Counted from the stretch's first letter, positions 1 to 9,060 are shown. The stretch is DNA of 64,000 bases from an uncultured Ruminococcus sp. (GCA_947624255.1 CANQJO010000007.1:18761-82760); one strand, 5' to 3'. The notes: generated by a model not told the origin, from the letters alone. A program made the numbers and translations.

Positions 1-794
1 TGACATTCATTCAGTGCTGATGTATCTACTATTCCTGCACATGAAACATCATCACCGCTGCCCTTGCGTGTCATCTCGGGAAGAAACTCCCTGAGCTGCC
101 GCACTCCCTCATCAAGATCGTTTTCTGCTATGGTGAGCGCAAGTCCGCAGTAAAAGCCATGAAGCTGTTCACTGCTCCAATATGAATTCTCGATCCCGTC
201 CGTGCCTATAAATATTGCCGCAGGGAGCTCATTTTTTGAAAAATAGCAGAACCTTGCCGAAAGCACTGCATCGTCCTGACACATGGAGGTAGTCACATTA
301 TCGTGACACCTCGGATCCTCCGGAACAGGCTCCGTGACACTACCATCGGCAGAGATAACAACACAGCTTCCATCACCTATCTGACAGCAGAATGCAAAAT
401 CATCACAGACTGCCGCAAGGGTGAGTGTAGTACCGTAGGCATCTATGTATCTGCCGTTTTCGTACCTGCTTCGGTAAAATGAGTATTTCTCCGGGATACG
501 GCCGAACTCTTCCTCAGTAAAAGGCTCATTCCGGTGATCCTCCTCTGTCCGTTCATGCCACCGGGAGACTATGCTCCGCCAGAGCCGATCAAAAAGCTGA
601 CGGCGCTCCCGTTCATTATCAAGTATCGCCCCTGCCTCATGAATGCTCTCCATGAATTCCTCAACACATTCGGCAGCGGCGGCAAATGCATATTTTTCCC
701 GGTCGGCAGACACGGAGCTGTCCTGACAGACGATATCACGTCTGCGGTGCGATTCTCCTTTGCAGCTCATTGAAAAGGAAGAAAATCTCTCCAT
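1..794 (-). CDS. PP2C-like protein phosphatase, partial, lacking the first metal-binding motif
   Basis: The minus strand is open from an ATG at 794 to the window edge, so the C-terminus lies outside. Motifs of the PP2C_2 family are visible in order: an N-terminal SH..R..CQDS segment, GTTL, a strand with QIGDG, then TDGIENSY and GSGDDVS, which supply the later metal-binding acidic residues. Family members dephosphorylate Ser/Thr. The usual ADGHGS-type motif, which should follow the strand KYAFAAAA, is absent: the protein runs straight into the next helix (AECVEEF). That looks like an in-frame loss of roughly 20 residues, and the enzyme may be inactive. An AAGGTG ribosome-binding site precedes the start. 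The gene follows a 46-residue ORF by 9 bases and probably shares its promoter. PP2C identity is fairly sure; the deletion could also be an assembly error. Confidence 0.72.
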   Translation of the reverse strand, partial: MERFSSFSMSCKGESHRRRDIVCQDSSVSADREKYAFAAAAECVEEFMESIHEAGAILDNERERRQLFDRLWRSIVSRWHERTEEDHRNEPFTEEEFGRIPEKYSFYRSRYENGRYIDAYGTTLTLAAVCDDFAFCCQIGDGSCVVISADGSVTEPVPEDPRCHDNVTTSMCQDDAVLSARFCYFSKNELPAAIFIGTDGIENSYWSSEQLHGFYCGLALTIAENDLDEGVRQLREFLPEMTRKGSGDDVSCAGIVDTSALNEC

Positions 795-803
795 TGCGTC
801 ACC

Positions 804-944
804 TTACCGATCGGCTTCGTTCCGGTCGGCTGATGAGTCATCTCCTAAAGCATCAGCCGTCTGAGCCTTTACATCTGTGTCGATGACATAAAAAGGTGTC
901 ATTACCTTTCTGACCGCCGGTGCATGATCGTCTAAACACGGCAT
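804..944 (-). CDS. 46-residue ORF, possible truncated von Willebrand A-type protein
   Basis: This short reading frame has a strong ribosome-binding site (GGGAGG, 9 bases before the ATG at 944) and a near-consensus promoter just upstream, so it is probably translated. Its middle reads VRKVMTPFYVIDTD. That resembles the first strand of TerY-like vWA proteins, which normally continues DTSGSM to form the metal-ion site. Here the sequence departs right after IDT and ends 23 residues later in an acidic tail. vWA proteins of this kind often sit beside a PP2C phosphatase, which is what follows. I infer a vWA gene that has lost its body, but it could equally be an unrelated small protein. Confidence 0.5.
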   Translation of the reverse strand: MPCLDDHAPAVRKVMTPFYVIDTDVKAQTADALGDDSSADRNEADR

Positions 945-979
945 ATTATAAACCTCCCGAAAATTGTTCTTTTTATTAT

Positions 980-1008
980 ATTATACATATTTTTTTGCGA
1001 TTTGTCAA
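980..1008 (-). promoter_or_regulatory. Sigma-A promoter of the small ORF/PP2C operon
   Basis: On the minus strand a perfect TTGACA (1008-1003) and a perfect TATAAT (985-980) are separated by 17 bases. The ATG of the 46-residue ORF lies about 36 bases beyond the -10 box. It sits immediately after the end of the ABC-F gene, so the downstream pair has its own strong promoter. Confidence 0.85.
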
Positions 1009-1036
1009 GCATTCCGGCAGAGCTTCCTCCTGACGG

Positions 1037-2956
1037 CTAACCCTCAAGCTCAATGAGCCTTTCAAGATATTCGTCTATTTTCCGTTTCAGATCGTCTATT
1101 TCAGTGCATTTTTCATTCATGAGCTGATAATCGGCACAAACCTCATCGCTGCTTATTTGCTCCGTGAGAACGTCTATCCGCTCCTGAAAAGCATCTATTT
1201 CGCTTTCAAGGCGGCGCATCTCGCTTTTTCTGGCAGCATCTTCGCTCCTCTGTCGTTTGCTCCTGTAGGTGCGGGACGCATTTACAGCCTGTGCAGCCTT
1301 TTGCTGCTTTTCCTCGTAAGCAAGCCGCTTTGCTTCTGCCTCCTCGTCACGCAGCAGCTCGAGATATCTGTCGAATCCGAAATCATGACACCTATATGAG
1401 CCCTCTGTCAGCTCTATAAGCCTGTCTGCCGTTCTGCTGAGAAGATATCGGTCATGAGAAACGAATATCAGCGTTCCCGTGTACTGCGAAAGTGCATCCT
1501 CCAGAGCTTCACGGGAGGAAAGATCAAGATGATTTGTCGGCTCGTCAAGTATCAGGACGTTTCCGTGCTCCTGCATCATTATGGCAAAGCAGAGCTTCGC
1601 TCTCTCTCCTCCGCTGATGACACCAACGTTCTTGAAGACATTCTCTCCCACGATGCACACCTGTGCAAGGAGGTTTCGCACCTCAAGATCCGACATGGAC
1701 GGAAAACGCTCATGAAGCTCCTCCATGACTGTAAGCTCACTGTTCAAGCCGGCAAACTCCTGATCGAAATACGATATCTTTACATTGCTGTTAAAGCGGA
1801 TATTTCCCTTATGAGGCAGTTTATTGCAGATAATTTTCAGCAGAGTCGATTTTCCTATGCCGTTGTCTCCGATGATCCCCACCTTTTCACCACGGCGGAT
1901 CTCAAAGCTGATATTGTCCACAAGTGTGCGGCGTGAGATCCCCTCCCCTACAGAAATATCAGCATTCTTGACTTTCAGCACCTCTAAAGGCGGCTCGACA
2001 CTATAGGTAAACCGCAGTTTCGCCCTTTTATTTTCGTGGAACGGCTTTTCGGTGCGCTCCATTTTTTCGAGCTGTTTTCTGCGGCTCTGAGCCATTTTTG
2101 TTGTTGAAGCCCTTACAAGATTTTTTGCAACATAATCCTCCATTGCAGCGATCTGCTTCTGCTGAAGCTCATACTCCTTTTCACGGCGTATATCATTCTC
2201 CTCACGCTGACGCACAAAGGCAGTATAATTTCCTCTGTATCGGTTAAGCGTTCCCCTTTCGATCTCGCAGATCGACGTACACACTCTGTCGAGAAAATAT
2301 CTGTCATGAGAGACCGTCAGCACTGCGCCTTTATATGACCGGAGATACTCCTCCAGCCACATCACCGTCCTGAAATCAAGATGATTCGTAGGCTCGTCAA
2401 GTATCAGGAGGTTCGGCTCTTCAAGCAGCAGACGTGCAATACAAAGGCGTGTTTTTTCACCGCCGCTGAACCCGGAGATCACCCGGCTGAAATGCTCCTC
2501 ATTGAAACCCATTCCACGCAGTACCATGTGTATTTTAACATCGGTATTGTAGCCGTCATTTGCCTCTATCCATGAAGTCAGCTGCTGATATTCATCGGCA
2601 GAGGAACTGTCTCCGTTGGAGATCTCCTGCTCTATCTCACGCAGACGCTCTATCCCAAGATGTATCGGCTCAAAGACCTTCTGCATCTCCTCCATGACAG
2701 TATTATCGGAGTCAAGACCGCCCATCTGTTCAAGATAACCGATAGTTGTCTTGCCTGCCATTGAGATGATACCGTCCTTTTCGGTAAAGCGGTCCGGTTC
2801 GGTATGCCCGGTGATTATTTTCAGGAGCGTTGTTTTTCCGCAGCCGTTCACTCCCACAAGACCTATCTTGTCGTTTTCGTCTATTGTGAGAGATATATTC
2901 GACAGCACCGGCGCTCCATTATAGAATTTACTTATATTTGTAAGACTTAAAAGCAT
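1037..2956 (-). CDS. ABC-F family ATPase (ribosome-associated type)
   Basis: The protein has 639 residues with two ABC ATPase domains in one chain and no membrane segments, the hallmark of ABC-F proteins, which act on the ribosome rather than in transport. Visible motifs are Walker A GVNGCGKTT and signature SGGEKTRL in the first half, and GDNGIGKST and SGGERAKL in the second. Both Walker B motifs read LLILDEPTNHLD or VLILDEPTNHLD. Between them lies a charged helical linker rich in K, R, E and Q. A C-terminal coiled-coil extension (about 540-639) is present, as in YdiF/Uup-like members. It starts 19 bases after the GT-C-like gene and is the last gene of the polysaccharide operon, or has an internal promoter I could not see. 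Family certain; whether housekeeping or antibiotic-protective cannot be told. Confidence 0.93.
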   Translation of the reverse strand: MLLSLTNISKFYNGAPVLSNISLTIDENDKIGLVGVNGCGKTTLLKIITGHTEPDRFTEKDGIISMAGKTTIGYLEQMGGLDSDNTVMEEMQKVFEPIHLGIERLREIEQEISNGDSSSADEYQQLTSWIEANDGYNTDVKIHMVLRGMGFNEEHFSRVISGFSGGEKTRLCIARLLLEEPNLLILDEPTNHLDFRTVMWLEEYLRSYKGAVLTVSHDRYFLDRVCTSICEIERGTLNRYRGNYTAFVRQREENDIRREKEYELQQKQIAAMEDYVAKNLVRASTTKMAQSRRKQLEKMERTEKPFHENKRAKLRFTYSVEPPLEVLKVKNADISVGEGISRRTLVDNISFEIRRGEKVGIIGDNGIGKSTLLKIICNKLPHKGNIRFNSNVKISYFDQEFAGLNSELTVMEELHERFPSMSDLEVRNLLAQVCIVGENVFKNVGVISGGERAKLCFAIMMQEHGNVLILDEPTNHLDLSSREALEDALSQYTGTLIFVSHDRYLLSRTADRLIELTEGSYRCHDFGFDRYLELLRDEEAEAKRLAYEEKQQKAAQAVNASRTYRSKRQRSEDAARKSEMRRLESEIDAFQERIDVLTEQISSDEVCADYQLMNEKCTEIDDLKRKIDEYLERLIELEG

Positions 2957-2974
2957 ATTATTTTCCTTAACAGA

Positions 2975-5125
2975 TCAATCTTTAACAGTTATGTGATCCA
3001 GAACCGCATTTACCTTTGACGGCTCATATAAAAATACAACTATCTCAAGATCGGGAATAAATGATGTATTCGCAAAATCAAGATCTATCTCGACATTTCC
3101 ATCGCTTCCGATCATATCGGAGGTCAGTTCCTCATGAGCATATACCGTATTCAAGGAGGTGCTCTTTACTTCCGCAAATCCGATATTTTCAGTCTCTGCA
3201 AAAGCAAAATCAAGATCAAGTGTAAATGTATGATCTCCCTCATCAAGATCCACATAAGGTCCGTAGCAAAGGTAATTATTTACAGGATCGCTCTTTATAT
3301 CATCGGTTTCCTCAATATAACAGCTATTATCGAACACATTCATGAAGCTCAGCGGAAGATTTGCGGAGGTTTCACCGTTTGCTGCACCTTTCATAAGGAT
3401 ATGCCTGTCAGAGGAATCCACTATCTCATATCCCGGCATATTTATCAGATCACTCTTATTCGCAAAAATGTACACATTATCGCCGATCTCGTCAGAGCTG
3501 TCCGCATATCTGACCGTTTTGTCCGGGAGCATATACTGTAGAAACGATAAAAAGGTTCCTGAATTTTCCGCAGCCCTAAACTCAGCCGCAGGGATATCCC
3601 TGACTCTTTCGATGAGCTGCCGGTCGCCTGCGTATGCCTCCTGATTCTTTTCAATGGCTAATCTTGCTGACGGCGTCATGTGAGTGAAGGTCGCCGCAAG
3701 AACGGCCGATGCCGCATAAAGTCCGATATTCCTTTTTTTTATTGAGGATATTATCAGCAATAAGCCGAATATCGCTGCCGCCGCTATCGCATACGAGTTG
3801 AATACTGTTCCGTACTTTTCATAGTAAAGGCACAATCCCGGAGCACACACCTTATTGAATACCGGAGAGCTTACTTGACCAATAAGGGAAGACGCTCTGT
3901 TTGCTCCTGCAAGCATTATCCCCGGTACGGCAAAAATGAAAATCATATCCTTTTTGTCAATATTCTGCATGAAACAAAGTCCCGTCATTATCAGCATACC
4001 GACCGTCATATCAAAATATCTTGTGTAGATAATGTGATCTATCCTCGAAAATGTATACATGAAGATACTGCTTATGAGCCATGAGGATATGAACGCACAA
4101 AAAATGAATATCATCACATAAATTCTCGCATCAGGTGATCTCTTTGACTTTGATCTTTTCTTTTTACGGGAAGCCTTTATCACATTCACGCACTCCCCTG
4201 CCGTGAAGCGGAATATCCCCCACAGTGCAAAAAGTCCCACGCACATAGTTGCTGCACAAAAAGCAAATGCCTGAGATGCCATGACCGATAGCAGCCGCTT
4301 TATACCGTCAAAGGAGGAGAGTGATGCTTTAAGATTGTTTACCATTCCCTCGGCATTGTTTCCTCCGGCATTGCCTGACCAGATATAGCTCTCCAAGATC
4401 CTGCGGATGATCGTATTAGCTGCAAATCCCACTATCAGTGCTCCAAGAAATGCACCTCCGTGCCGAAGATCGACCTTCTTGAAAAATAAACAGAGCAATA
4501 TCGCAAGCACGACCGAAGCTGCAACGCCGATACATCTGTTATGTATCATATAGATGTAGGCGCAAAGAAGTCCCAAACAGACAGTATTCAGATACGTTGG
4601 TTTTTTTATTGCTCTTATAAGCAAAGCGGTAATGAGCACCGTAACAAAGAGCAGAGCAGCCTCTGTCATGGTAATGCCCGCATTGAACTGATACGATGTG
4701 TAGAGTATCGCCGCCGCAGATACAGCTCCTGCATAAAGCCTGCTCACCTTGGGGAACAGAAACCGCAGGATATATATATACAGGAAATACGAGGCTATCT
4801 CCATGACAATATTCATGATAAGCATTGTCCTATAGAGCATTACCGGATCGGAAATGAGCTTCATGAACGGAGCAAGAAGAAAGCTGTATCCGAAAGAATA
4901 CCATGCAAGAGTCTTCCCCACGCCTCGCCAGTCGTATCCGGCGATCGTGGCTGCATGAGTCCAGTAGCCCATTTCATCGTTGAAAACAAACGGATTATAA
5001 CACTTTCCGACAATTCCGATATTAGCGATAAATATTATCACAGCAAAAGCTGCTATAAGGACCTCATTGACAGTTATTCCGCTTATAATGCTTTTACCGT
5101 TTTTTTTATTCCGAACCGCCTTCAT
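2975..5125 (-). CDS. GT-C-like polytopic membrane protein, probable glycosyltransferase or sugar-modifying enzyme
   Basis: A 716-residue integral membrane protein with about 11-12 hydrophobic helices and a soluble C-terminal part of about 200 residues. After the first helix comes an extracytoplasmic loop reading NPFVFNDEMGYW; an acidic DE pair (residues 50-51) here is the typical catalytic site of GT-C fold transferases, which use lipid-linked sugars on the outer face. The C-terminal part looks beta-rich. The start overlaps the end of the preceding GT4 gene by 4 bases, so it belongs to the polysaccharide operon. It could add a side sugar to the exported polymer or act in glycan transfer. The GT-C assignment rests on topology and the DE loop only. 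Confidence 0.65.
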   Translation of the reverse strand: MKAVRNKKNGKSIISGITVNEVLIAAFAVIIFIANIGIVGKCYNPFVFNDEMGYWTHAATIAGYDWRGVGKTLAWYSFGYSFLLAPFMKLISDPVMLYRTMLIMNIVMEIASYFLYIYILRFLFPKVSRLYAGAVSAAAILYTSYQFNAGITMTEAALLFVTVLITALLIRAIKKPTYLNTVCLGLLCAYIYMIHNRCIGVAASVVLAILLCLFFKKVDLRHGGAFLGALIVGFAANTIIRRILESYIWSGNAGGNNAEGMVNNLKASLSSFDGIKRLLSVMASQAFAFCAATMCVGLFALWGIFRFTAGECVNVIKASRKKKRSKSKRSPDARIYVMIFIFCAFISSWLISSIFMYTFSRIDHIIYTRYFDMTVGMLIMTGLCFMQNIDKKDMIFIFAVPGIMLAGANRASSLIGQVSSPVFNKVCAPGLCLYYEKYGTVFNSYAIAAAAIFGLLLIISSIKKRNIGLYAASAVLAATFTHMTPSARLAIEKNQEAYAGDRQLIERVRDIPAAEFRAAENSGTFLSFLQYMLPDKTVRYADSSDEIGDNVYIFANKSDLINMPGYEIVDSSDRHILMKGAANGETSANLPLSFMNVFDNSCYIEETDDIKSDPVNNYLCYGPYVDLDEGDHTFTLDLDFAFAETENIGFAEVKSTSLNTVYAHEELTSDMIGSDGNVEIDLDFANTSFIPDLEIVVFLYEPSKVNAVLDHITVKD

Positions 5126-6291
5126 ATACTGTCAATGACCTCCCTGAATTTTTTCATGATGACCTCCCAGCGATAGTTTTTCTCCACATACTCGGCAGCG
5201 TTCCGGCGCATGAGAGAATACTCCTCCGGGTGGCAGAGAATATAGTCGATAACGCCCTCAAATTCAAAATAGCTGTTGTAATAGAGACCTCCGTTGCTTT
5301 TTACGCAGTGCCCTTTCAGCACATCACACGCTCCGTTGACGATCACCGGCACAGAAAGCTTCATCGCCTCAAGCACAGAGATCGAAAGGCTCTCGAACAT
5401 CGAAGGAAGTATGAGGCATTTTGCGCCTGATATTCCGCTGAATTTATCTTCCTCGCTGACAAATCCCAGACTGATTATATCTTTGTGCCTTGGGATACTG
5501 CACACGGGTTTACCCATGAGCACCAGTTTCAGACTGCTTTTACGGCGCATCTTATATTCTGTGAAGTATCTGAACATCTCAGGACAGTTCTTGCCCTCAT
5601 CAATACGTCCCACATAAATGATATAATCTCCCTCAATGCCGAATTTGCACCGAAACGCTTTTTCGTCCGGGACAGTGTCTATTTTCACGCCCGTCCCCAT
5701 GACATCGCACGGGATATCCTCCGTATGAAAAAGCCGCTGCACAAGAGCACGCTCCTCGTCAGTGAGGAAAACGTATGCTTTCGGGAGCTTGAAGAGCTTT
5801 TCAAATGTCTTGAAATGAATGAACGGCTCTTCATGGGCAGTGGGAATGAATATCGCCTTTTCCGATACCTCCGGCATACCCATGACCGTCAGATAATACA
5901 GATACGTCACAAAAATAAAGGCGTGATAGCTGTCCTTGCTTTTTCTGATATATTCTATAGCTCCGGGAGCGACAGGTCCCTGCTTTTCAAACCAGATACG
6001 CTCTGTTTCGGCATCTCTTTCCGGCGAGGAAAGATATTTCCCGTTGAAATCATTAAAATCCTCTGCCCGGTCACAGACTGTGGGGAAACGGTATACATGA
6101 ACGCCGTTTATCTCCTCACGGTCGGCGGTGTAGTGGTTCTCCCATGTGGTATAGTCCAGAGCCTTTGTAGTGATAACGTCCACCTCATAATCGGCAGTAA
6201 GGCGTTCGGCGATCAGACGGGTGTAATACTCCGATCCGCCGTTGACTTCAAGACCATAACGCTGATTTACTAATGCTATTCTCTTTTTCAT
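5122..6291 (-). CDS. GT4 family glycosyltransferase
   Basis: A 389-residue cytoplasmic GT-B fold enzyme, expected to transfer a sugar from a nucleotide donor to the growing polysaccharide. The N-terminal part has a glycine-rich acceptor-domain loop (NGGSEYY). The C-terminal donor domain shows YVGRIDEGKN and the E-x7-E motif in ESLSISVLEAM. It overlaps both neighbours by 4 bases and closely resembles the next gene upstream in layout, including an N-terminal GG loop and a matching SNGGLYY..YFEFE segment, so the two are probably paralogues. Donor and linkage cannot be read from the sequence. Confidence 0.88.
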   Translation of the reverse strand: MKKRIALVNQRYGLEVNGGSEYYTRLIAERLTADYEVDVITTKALDYTTWENHYTADREEINGVHVYRFPTVCDRAEDFNDFNGKYLSSPERDAETERIWFEKQGPVAPGAIEYIRKSKDSYHAFIFVTYLYYLTVMGMPEVSEKAIFIPTAHEEPFIHFKTFEKLFKLPKAYVFLTDEERALVQRLFHTEDIPCDVMGTGVKIDTVPDEKAFRCKFGIEGDYIIYVGRIDEGKNCPEMFRYFTEYKMRRKSSLKLVLMGKPVCSIPRHKDIISLGFVSEEDKFSGISGAKCLILPSMFESLSISVLEAMKLSVPVIVNGACDVLKGHCVKSNGGLYYNSYFEFEGVIDYILCHPEEYSLMRRNAAEYVEKNYRWEVIMKKFREVIDSI

Positions 6292-7496
6292 ATATTTTCA
6301 CCGAGTATCTCTCCGAAAAATTTCTTGTACTTGTCTACGATCACGTCCCAGTCAAAATTAGACCGTACATACTCTCTGCCGTTACAGCCCATGAGCCATG
6401 CATCATTTTTATGCTCTGTGATATAGTCTGCACAGGCTTCAAATTCAAAGTAATTGCCGAAATATAATCCACCGTTTGATTCGCTTACGAAATTCCTCGT
6501 AACGGCACAATCCTCATGTACAAGCACCGGTCTTCCGCAAAGCCAGCTTTCCATGATAACAAGAGAGAAACTCTCGTTTTTCGACGGCTGACAGAGAAAC
6601 TCGGAAGCTCCCATTGCATTGTATTTATCCTGTCTGTCAACAAATCCCAAATCAATTATCCTGCCGTTTTTCACAAGCTCTTCGGGAATATCGATCTCTC
6701 CGCCGCCTATCAGCACAAGACGCAGATCGGTCTCATTTCGGCTGATATATTCGGCGAAATATTTCACCAGCGTATGGACATTCTTTCCCTCGTCCTTTCG
6801 TCCGGCATACAGGATAAACCGTTCATTTATGCCGAATTTCTCCCTGAACGCCGCAGGATCTGAGGTTATGGAGGTATCCATGCCTATACCCATGACGATC
6901 GTACTTGTACCGCTTTCCGAGAAGCCGTAAAGCTGCTCAGCCAGCTCAGCCTCCGGACGTGCATTGAAGATCATTCCCGCAGCCTTTGGAAAAACCTCGG
7001 CAAATCGTTTCATATGAGCGTAAGCCTCATCGTGGAAACACGGTATCAGCACAGATTTTTCCGGACAGGCAAGCACACCGTTATACGTCGTTCCGAACAT
7101 ATACGGAATAAAAACATACAGGGAATATTCATCGCTTTTCTCACGGAGGTATGTATAAAGCTCCGGACTGTTCACCATTTCCCGAAGAAAAATGTCCTCC
7201 TCCTCAACAGATATCCGGGCACCGCTCATGAGTTTCGCATTCACAGCATCAAAGGCAGCAGTATCACGCTTTCTTGCCTGGAAGCGGCGTATGGTCATGC
7301 CGTTTGCAGTTTTGTCCTCGCCCGCTTTGTAGTAATTGACGCTCCAGTCAGCACTGAATTCTCTGACGCAGGTAGTAAGTATCTCCACATTGACTCCGGC
7401 ATAGTGAAGGTGCGATGCCACTTCACGCAGCTCCATTTCAGCTCCCCCCGGTATGCCGTCGGCATACCACGGTATAACGAATCCTATTTTTTTCAT
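6288..7496 (-). CDS. GT4 family glycosyltransferase
   Basis: A 402-residue GT-B enzyme. The N-terminus carries a glycine-rich loop (PGGAEMEL), the donor domain has LYAGRKDEGKN, and the E-x7-E motif appears as ESFSLVIMES. The segment SNGGLYFGNYFEFE near the C-terminus is shared with the following glycosyltransferase, suggesting duplication. Start and stop overlap the neighbouring glycosyltransferase genes by 4 bases, so the three are translationally coupled. The role is sugar addition during assembly of the polymer exported by the Wzm/Wzt pair; the specific sugar is unknown. Confidence 0.88.
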   Translation of the reverse strand: MKKIGFVIPWYADGIPGGAEMELREVASHLHYAGVNVEILTTCVREFSADWSVNYYKAGEDKTANGMTIRRFQARKRDTAAFDAVNAKLMSGARISVEEEDIFLREMVNSPELYTYLREKSDEYSLYVFIPYMFGTTYNGVLACPEKSVLIPCFHDEAYAHMKRFAEVFPKAAGMIFNARPEAELAEQLYGFSESGTSTIVMGIGMDTSITSDPAAFREKFGINERFILYAGRKDEGKNVHTLVKYFAEYISRNETDLRLVLIGGGEIDIPEELVKNGRIIDLGFVDRQDKYNAMGASEFLCQPSKNESFSLVIMESWLCGRPVLVHEDCAVTRNFVSESNGGLYFGNYFEFEACADYITEHKNDAWLMGCNGREYVRSNFDWDVIVDKYKKFFGEILGENI

Positions 7497-8581
7497 TTAT
7501 CTTTCCTCTGTTTGCCCTCTGCAAAACTCCTGAGCTGCTTTTCAAAGACAGCTCTTATCCTTTCATATGAGAAATCCTCCAGCCGTTTGCGCTGTCCTGA
7601 GATCACACTGCCGCACAGTTCTTTATCTTTAAGAAGTCTCTCCATCACTCCTGCGGCAAACAGCGGATCATTGCTGTCAAGAAGCACTCCGCTGCCGCCG
7701 AGAGTATCAGAAACAGCACTCGTATCATAGGCGATCACGGGAACATCAAAGTACATCGCTTCCACAAGCGGAACACAGAATCCCTCATGCTCACTCATGC
7801 ACAGAAAGGCATGAGCTGTGCGGTAAAATGCAAGTATCGCCGGAAAGCTGATATGTCCCGTGAAGATAACATTATCCTCCAGCCCGAGTGCCTTAACATA
7901 TTTAACAAGACGTTCGTAATAATTCTCCATGCCGGTATATGAGCCTACAAGTATCAGACGTGCCTGCGGATCGGTCTTCCTGTAGAAATAAAATGCTCTT
8001 ATGACATTCTCCTGACGCTTGTTGGGAGCGATCCTCCCCACAAAAATAATATTTGTCCTGCCGTCACTGTATTTCTTCATTACCCCCTCATCGGGAGCCT
8101 GATCGTAATCGCTGAATTTTATAAGTATCGGTCTTACATCAATGGGACAGGTATATCCCATTTTCAGAAGCTCCGAGCGATTGTAGGCAGAATCCGCAAG
8201 ACAGTATTCAACACGGCTGCTGAGATATCTCACGCCCTCATACCCACGTTCGGTAAGATCAGCCGCCGCCATACTGTACGGCTTGAAAAAAACCGGAGGA
8301 GTTATGTTGTGGTAGATCATAATTTTTCGGCAATCAAGCTCTCCGAACCGGAATGTAAGCTCCGTACCCGTTGATTTGTGATAGATAACGATATCATCTT
8401 TGTCAAGAGCTTTCAGCTTGTCCACCTTTTTGGCAATGCCCTGCGGCAGACGCTTGTCCAGATTTTCGGTGTATATTTCGGTATCGTAGCCCATGTCACG
8501 TATAGCTCCGCTGAGAGCTATCGTATCGTTGCCTATGGCATCTCCGAACGAAAGCGTGGGAAGAAGCTGTATTATCCTCAT
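7493..8581 (-). CDS. GT4 family glycosyltransferase
   Basis: A 362-residue GT-B glycosyltransferase. The N-terminus (MRIIQLLPTLSFGDAIGND) is of a kind common in O-antigen and capsule clusters. The donor domain contains FVGRIAPNKRQEN and the E-x7-E motif in HEGFCVPLVEAM. It differs clearly from the other two GT4 enzymes, so it probably forms a different linkage. Its ATG overlaps the stop of the upstream coiled-coil protein gene by 4 bases, and its stop overlaps the next glycosyltransferase. Function as a cytoplasmic sugar transferase is secure; substrates are not. Confidence 0.88.
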   Translation of the reverse strand: MRIIQLLPTLSFGDAIGNDTIALSGAIRDMGYDTEIYTENLDKRLPQGIAKKVDKLKALDKDDIVIYHKSTGTELTFRFGELDCRKIMIYHNITPPVFFKPYSMAAADLTERGYEGVRYLSSRVEYCLADSAYNRSELLKMGYTCPIDVRPILIKFSDYDQAPDEGVMKKYSDGRTNIIFVGRIAPNKRQENVIRAFYFYRKTDPQARLILVGSYTGMENYYERLVKYVKALGLEDNVIFTGHISFPAILAFYRTAHAFLCMSEHEGFCVPLVEAMYFDVPVIAYDTSAVSDTLGGSGVLLDSNDPLFAAGVMERLLKDKELCGSVISGQRKRLEDFSYERIRAVFEKQLRSFAEGKQRKDK

Positions 8582-9045
8582 TCTTCAGCCTGCCCTTCAC
8601 TGCCGGTATCGCCGGAAATATTCTCTAACTTTTCAAGACGTTTCATCAGCTCTTTATTTGCAAGCTCAAGAGTTTCAATGCGGTCAAGGAGCTCAATGCT
8701 GCTGATGTCATTTTCCTGACTGCGCAGAGAGTTCATTGCTGTGACAACGTTTGCATTGAAGTCGTCCTGCTCAAAAACAACAGGCTCAACATAGAATTTT
8801 ATCAGCTTGCGTATCACTTTTTTGAAAAATATTTTTACAGGATTTCCTTTAAGCTCCTTATATGGCTGTATATAATACCGGGAGTTTATATATGCGAAAG
8901 CCTTTTCTCCTCCTCCGGAGCTGCCGGCTGCCTGCACACCACGATAGGGAACATCTTCAAAGCTCAGCATATCCGATGTAAGCCCTTTATCCTTGATATC
9001 TTGCTTTATCTGTGCCATTATCTCTTCTATATTTATACTGCTCAT
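8578..9045 (-). CDS. Small coiled-coil protein of the polysaccharide operon
   Basis: About 155 residues, no membrane segment. The N-terminus (NIEEIMAQIKQDI) and a middle block (KKVIRKLIKFYVEPVV) are of a kind found at the front of sugar-modifying and methyltransferase proteins in ABC-type polysaccharide clusters. The last 45 residues form a predicted coiled coil (LLDRIETLELANKELMKRLEKL). I chose the ATG at 9045, 9 bases after AGGAG; a TTG six bases earlier is too close to that site. It sits between the methyltransferase and the first glycosyltransferase. It may be a scaffold or membrane-associated partner for the methyltransferase. No catalytic motif is visible. Confidence 0.75.
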   Translation of the reverse strand: MSSINIEEIMAQIKQDIKDKGLTSDMLSFEDVPYRGVQAAGSSGGGEKAFAYINSRYYIQPYKELKGNPVKIFFKKVIRKLIKFYVEPVVFEQDDFNANVVTAMNSLRSQENDISSIELLDRIETLELANKELMKRLEKLENISGDTGSEGQAEE

Positions 9046-9060
9046 AGTCAAGCACTCCTT

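Noticed and set aside
4541..5176. 211-codon plus-strand reading frame
   Set aside because: Opposite the GT-C-like membrane protein, without a ribosome-binding site or recognisable domain.
5485..6273. 262-codon plus-strand reading frame
   Set aside because: It lies wholly opposite a well-supported GT4 gene, has no family motifs and no ribosome-binding site.
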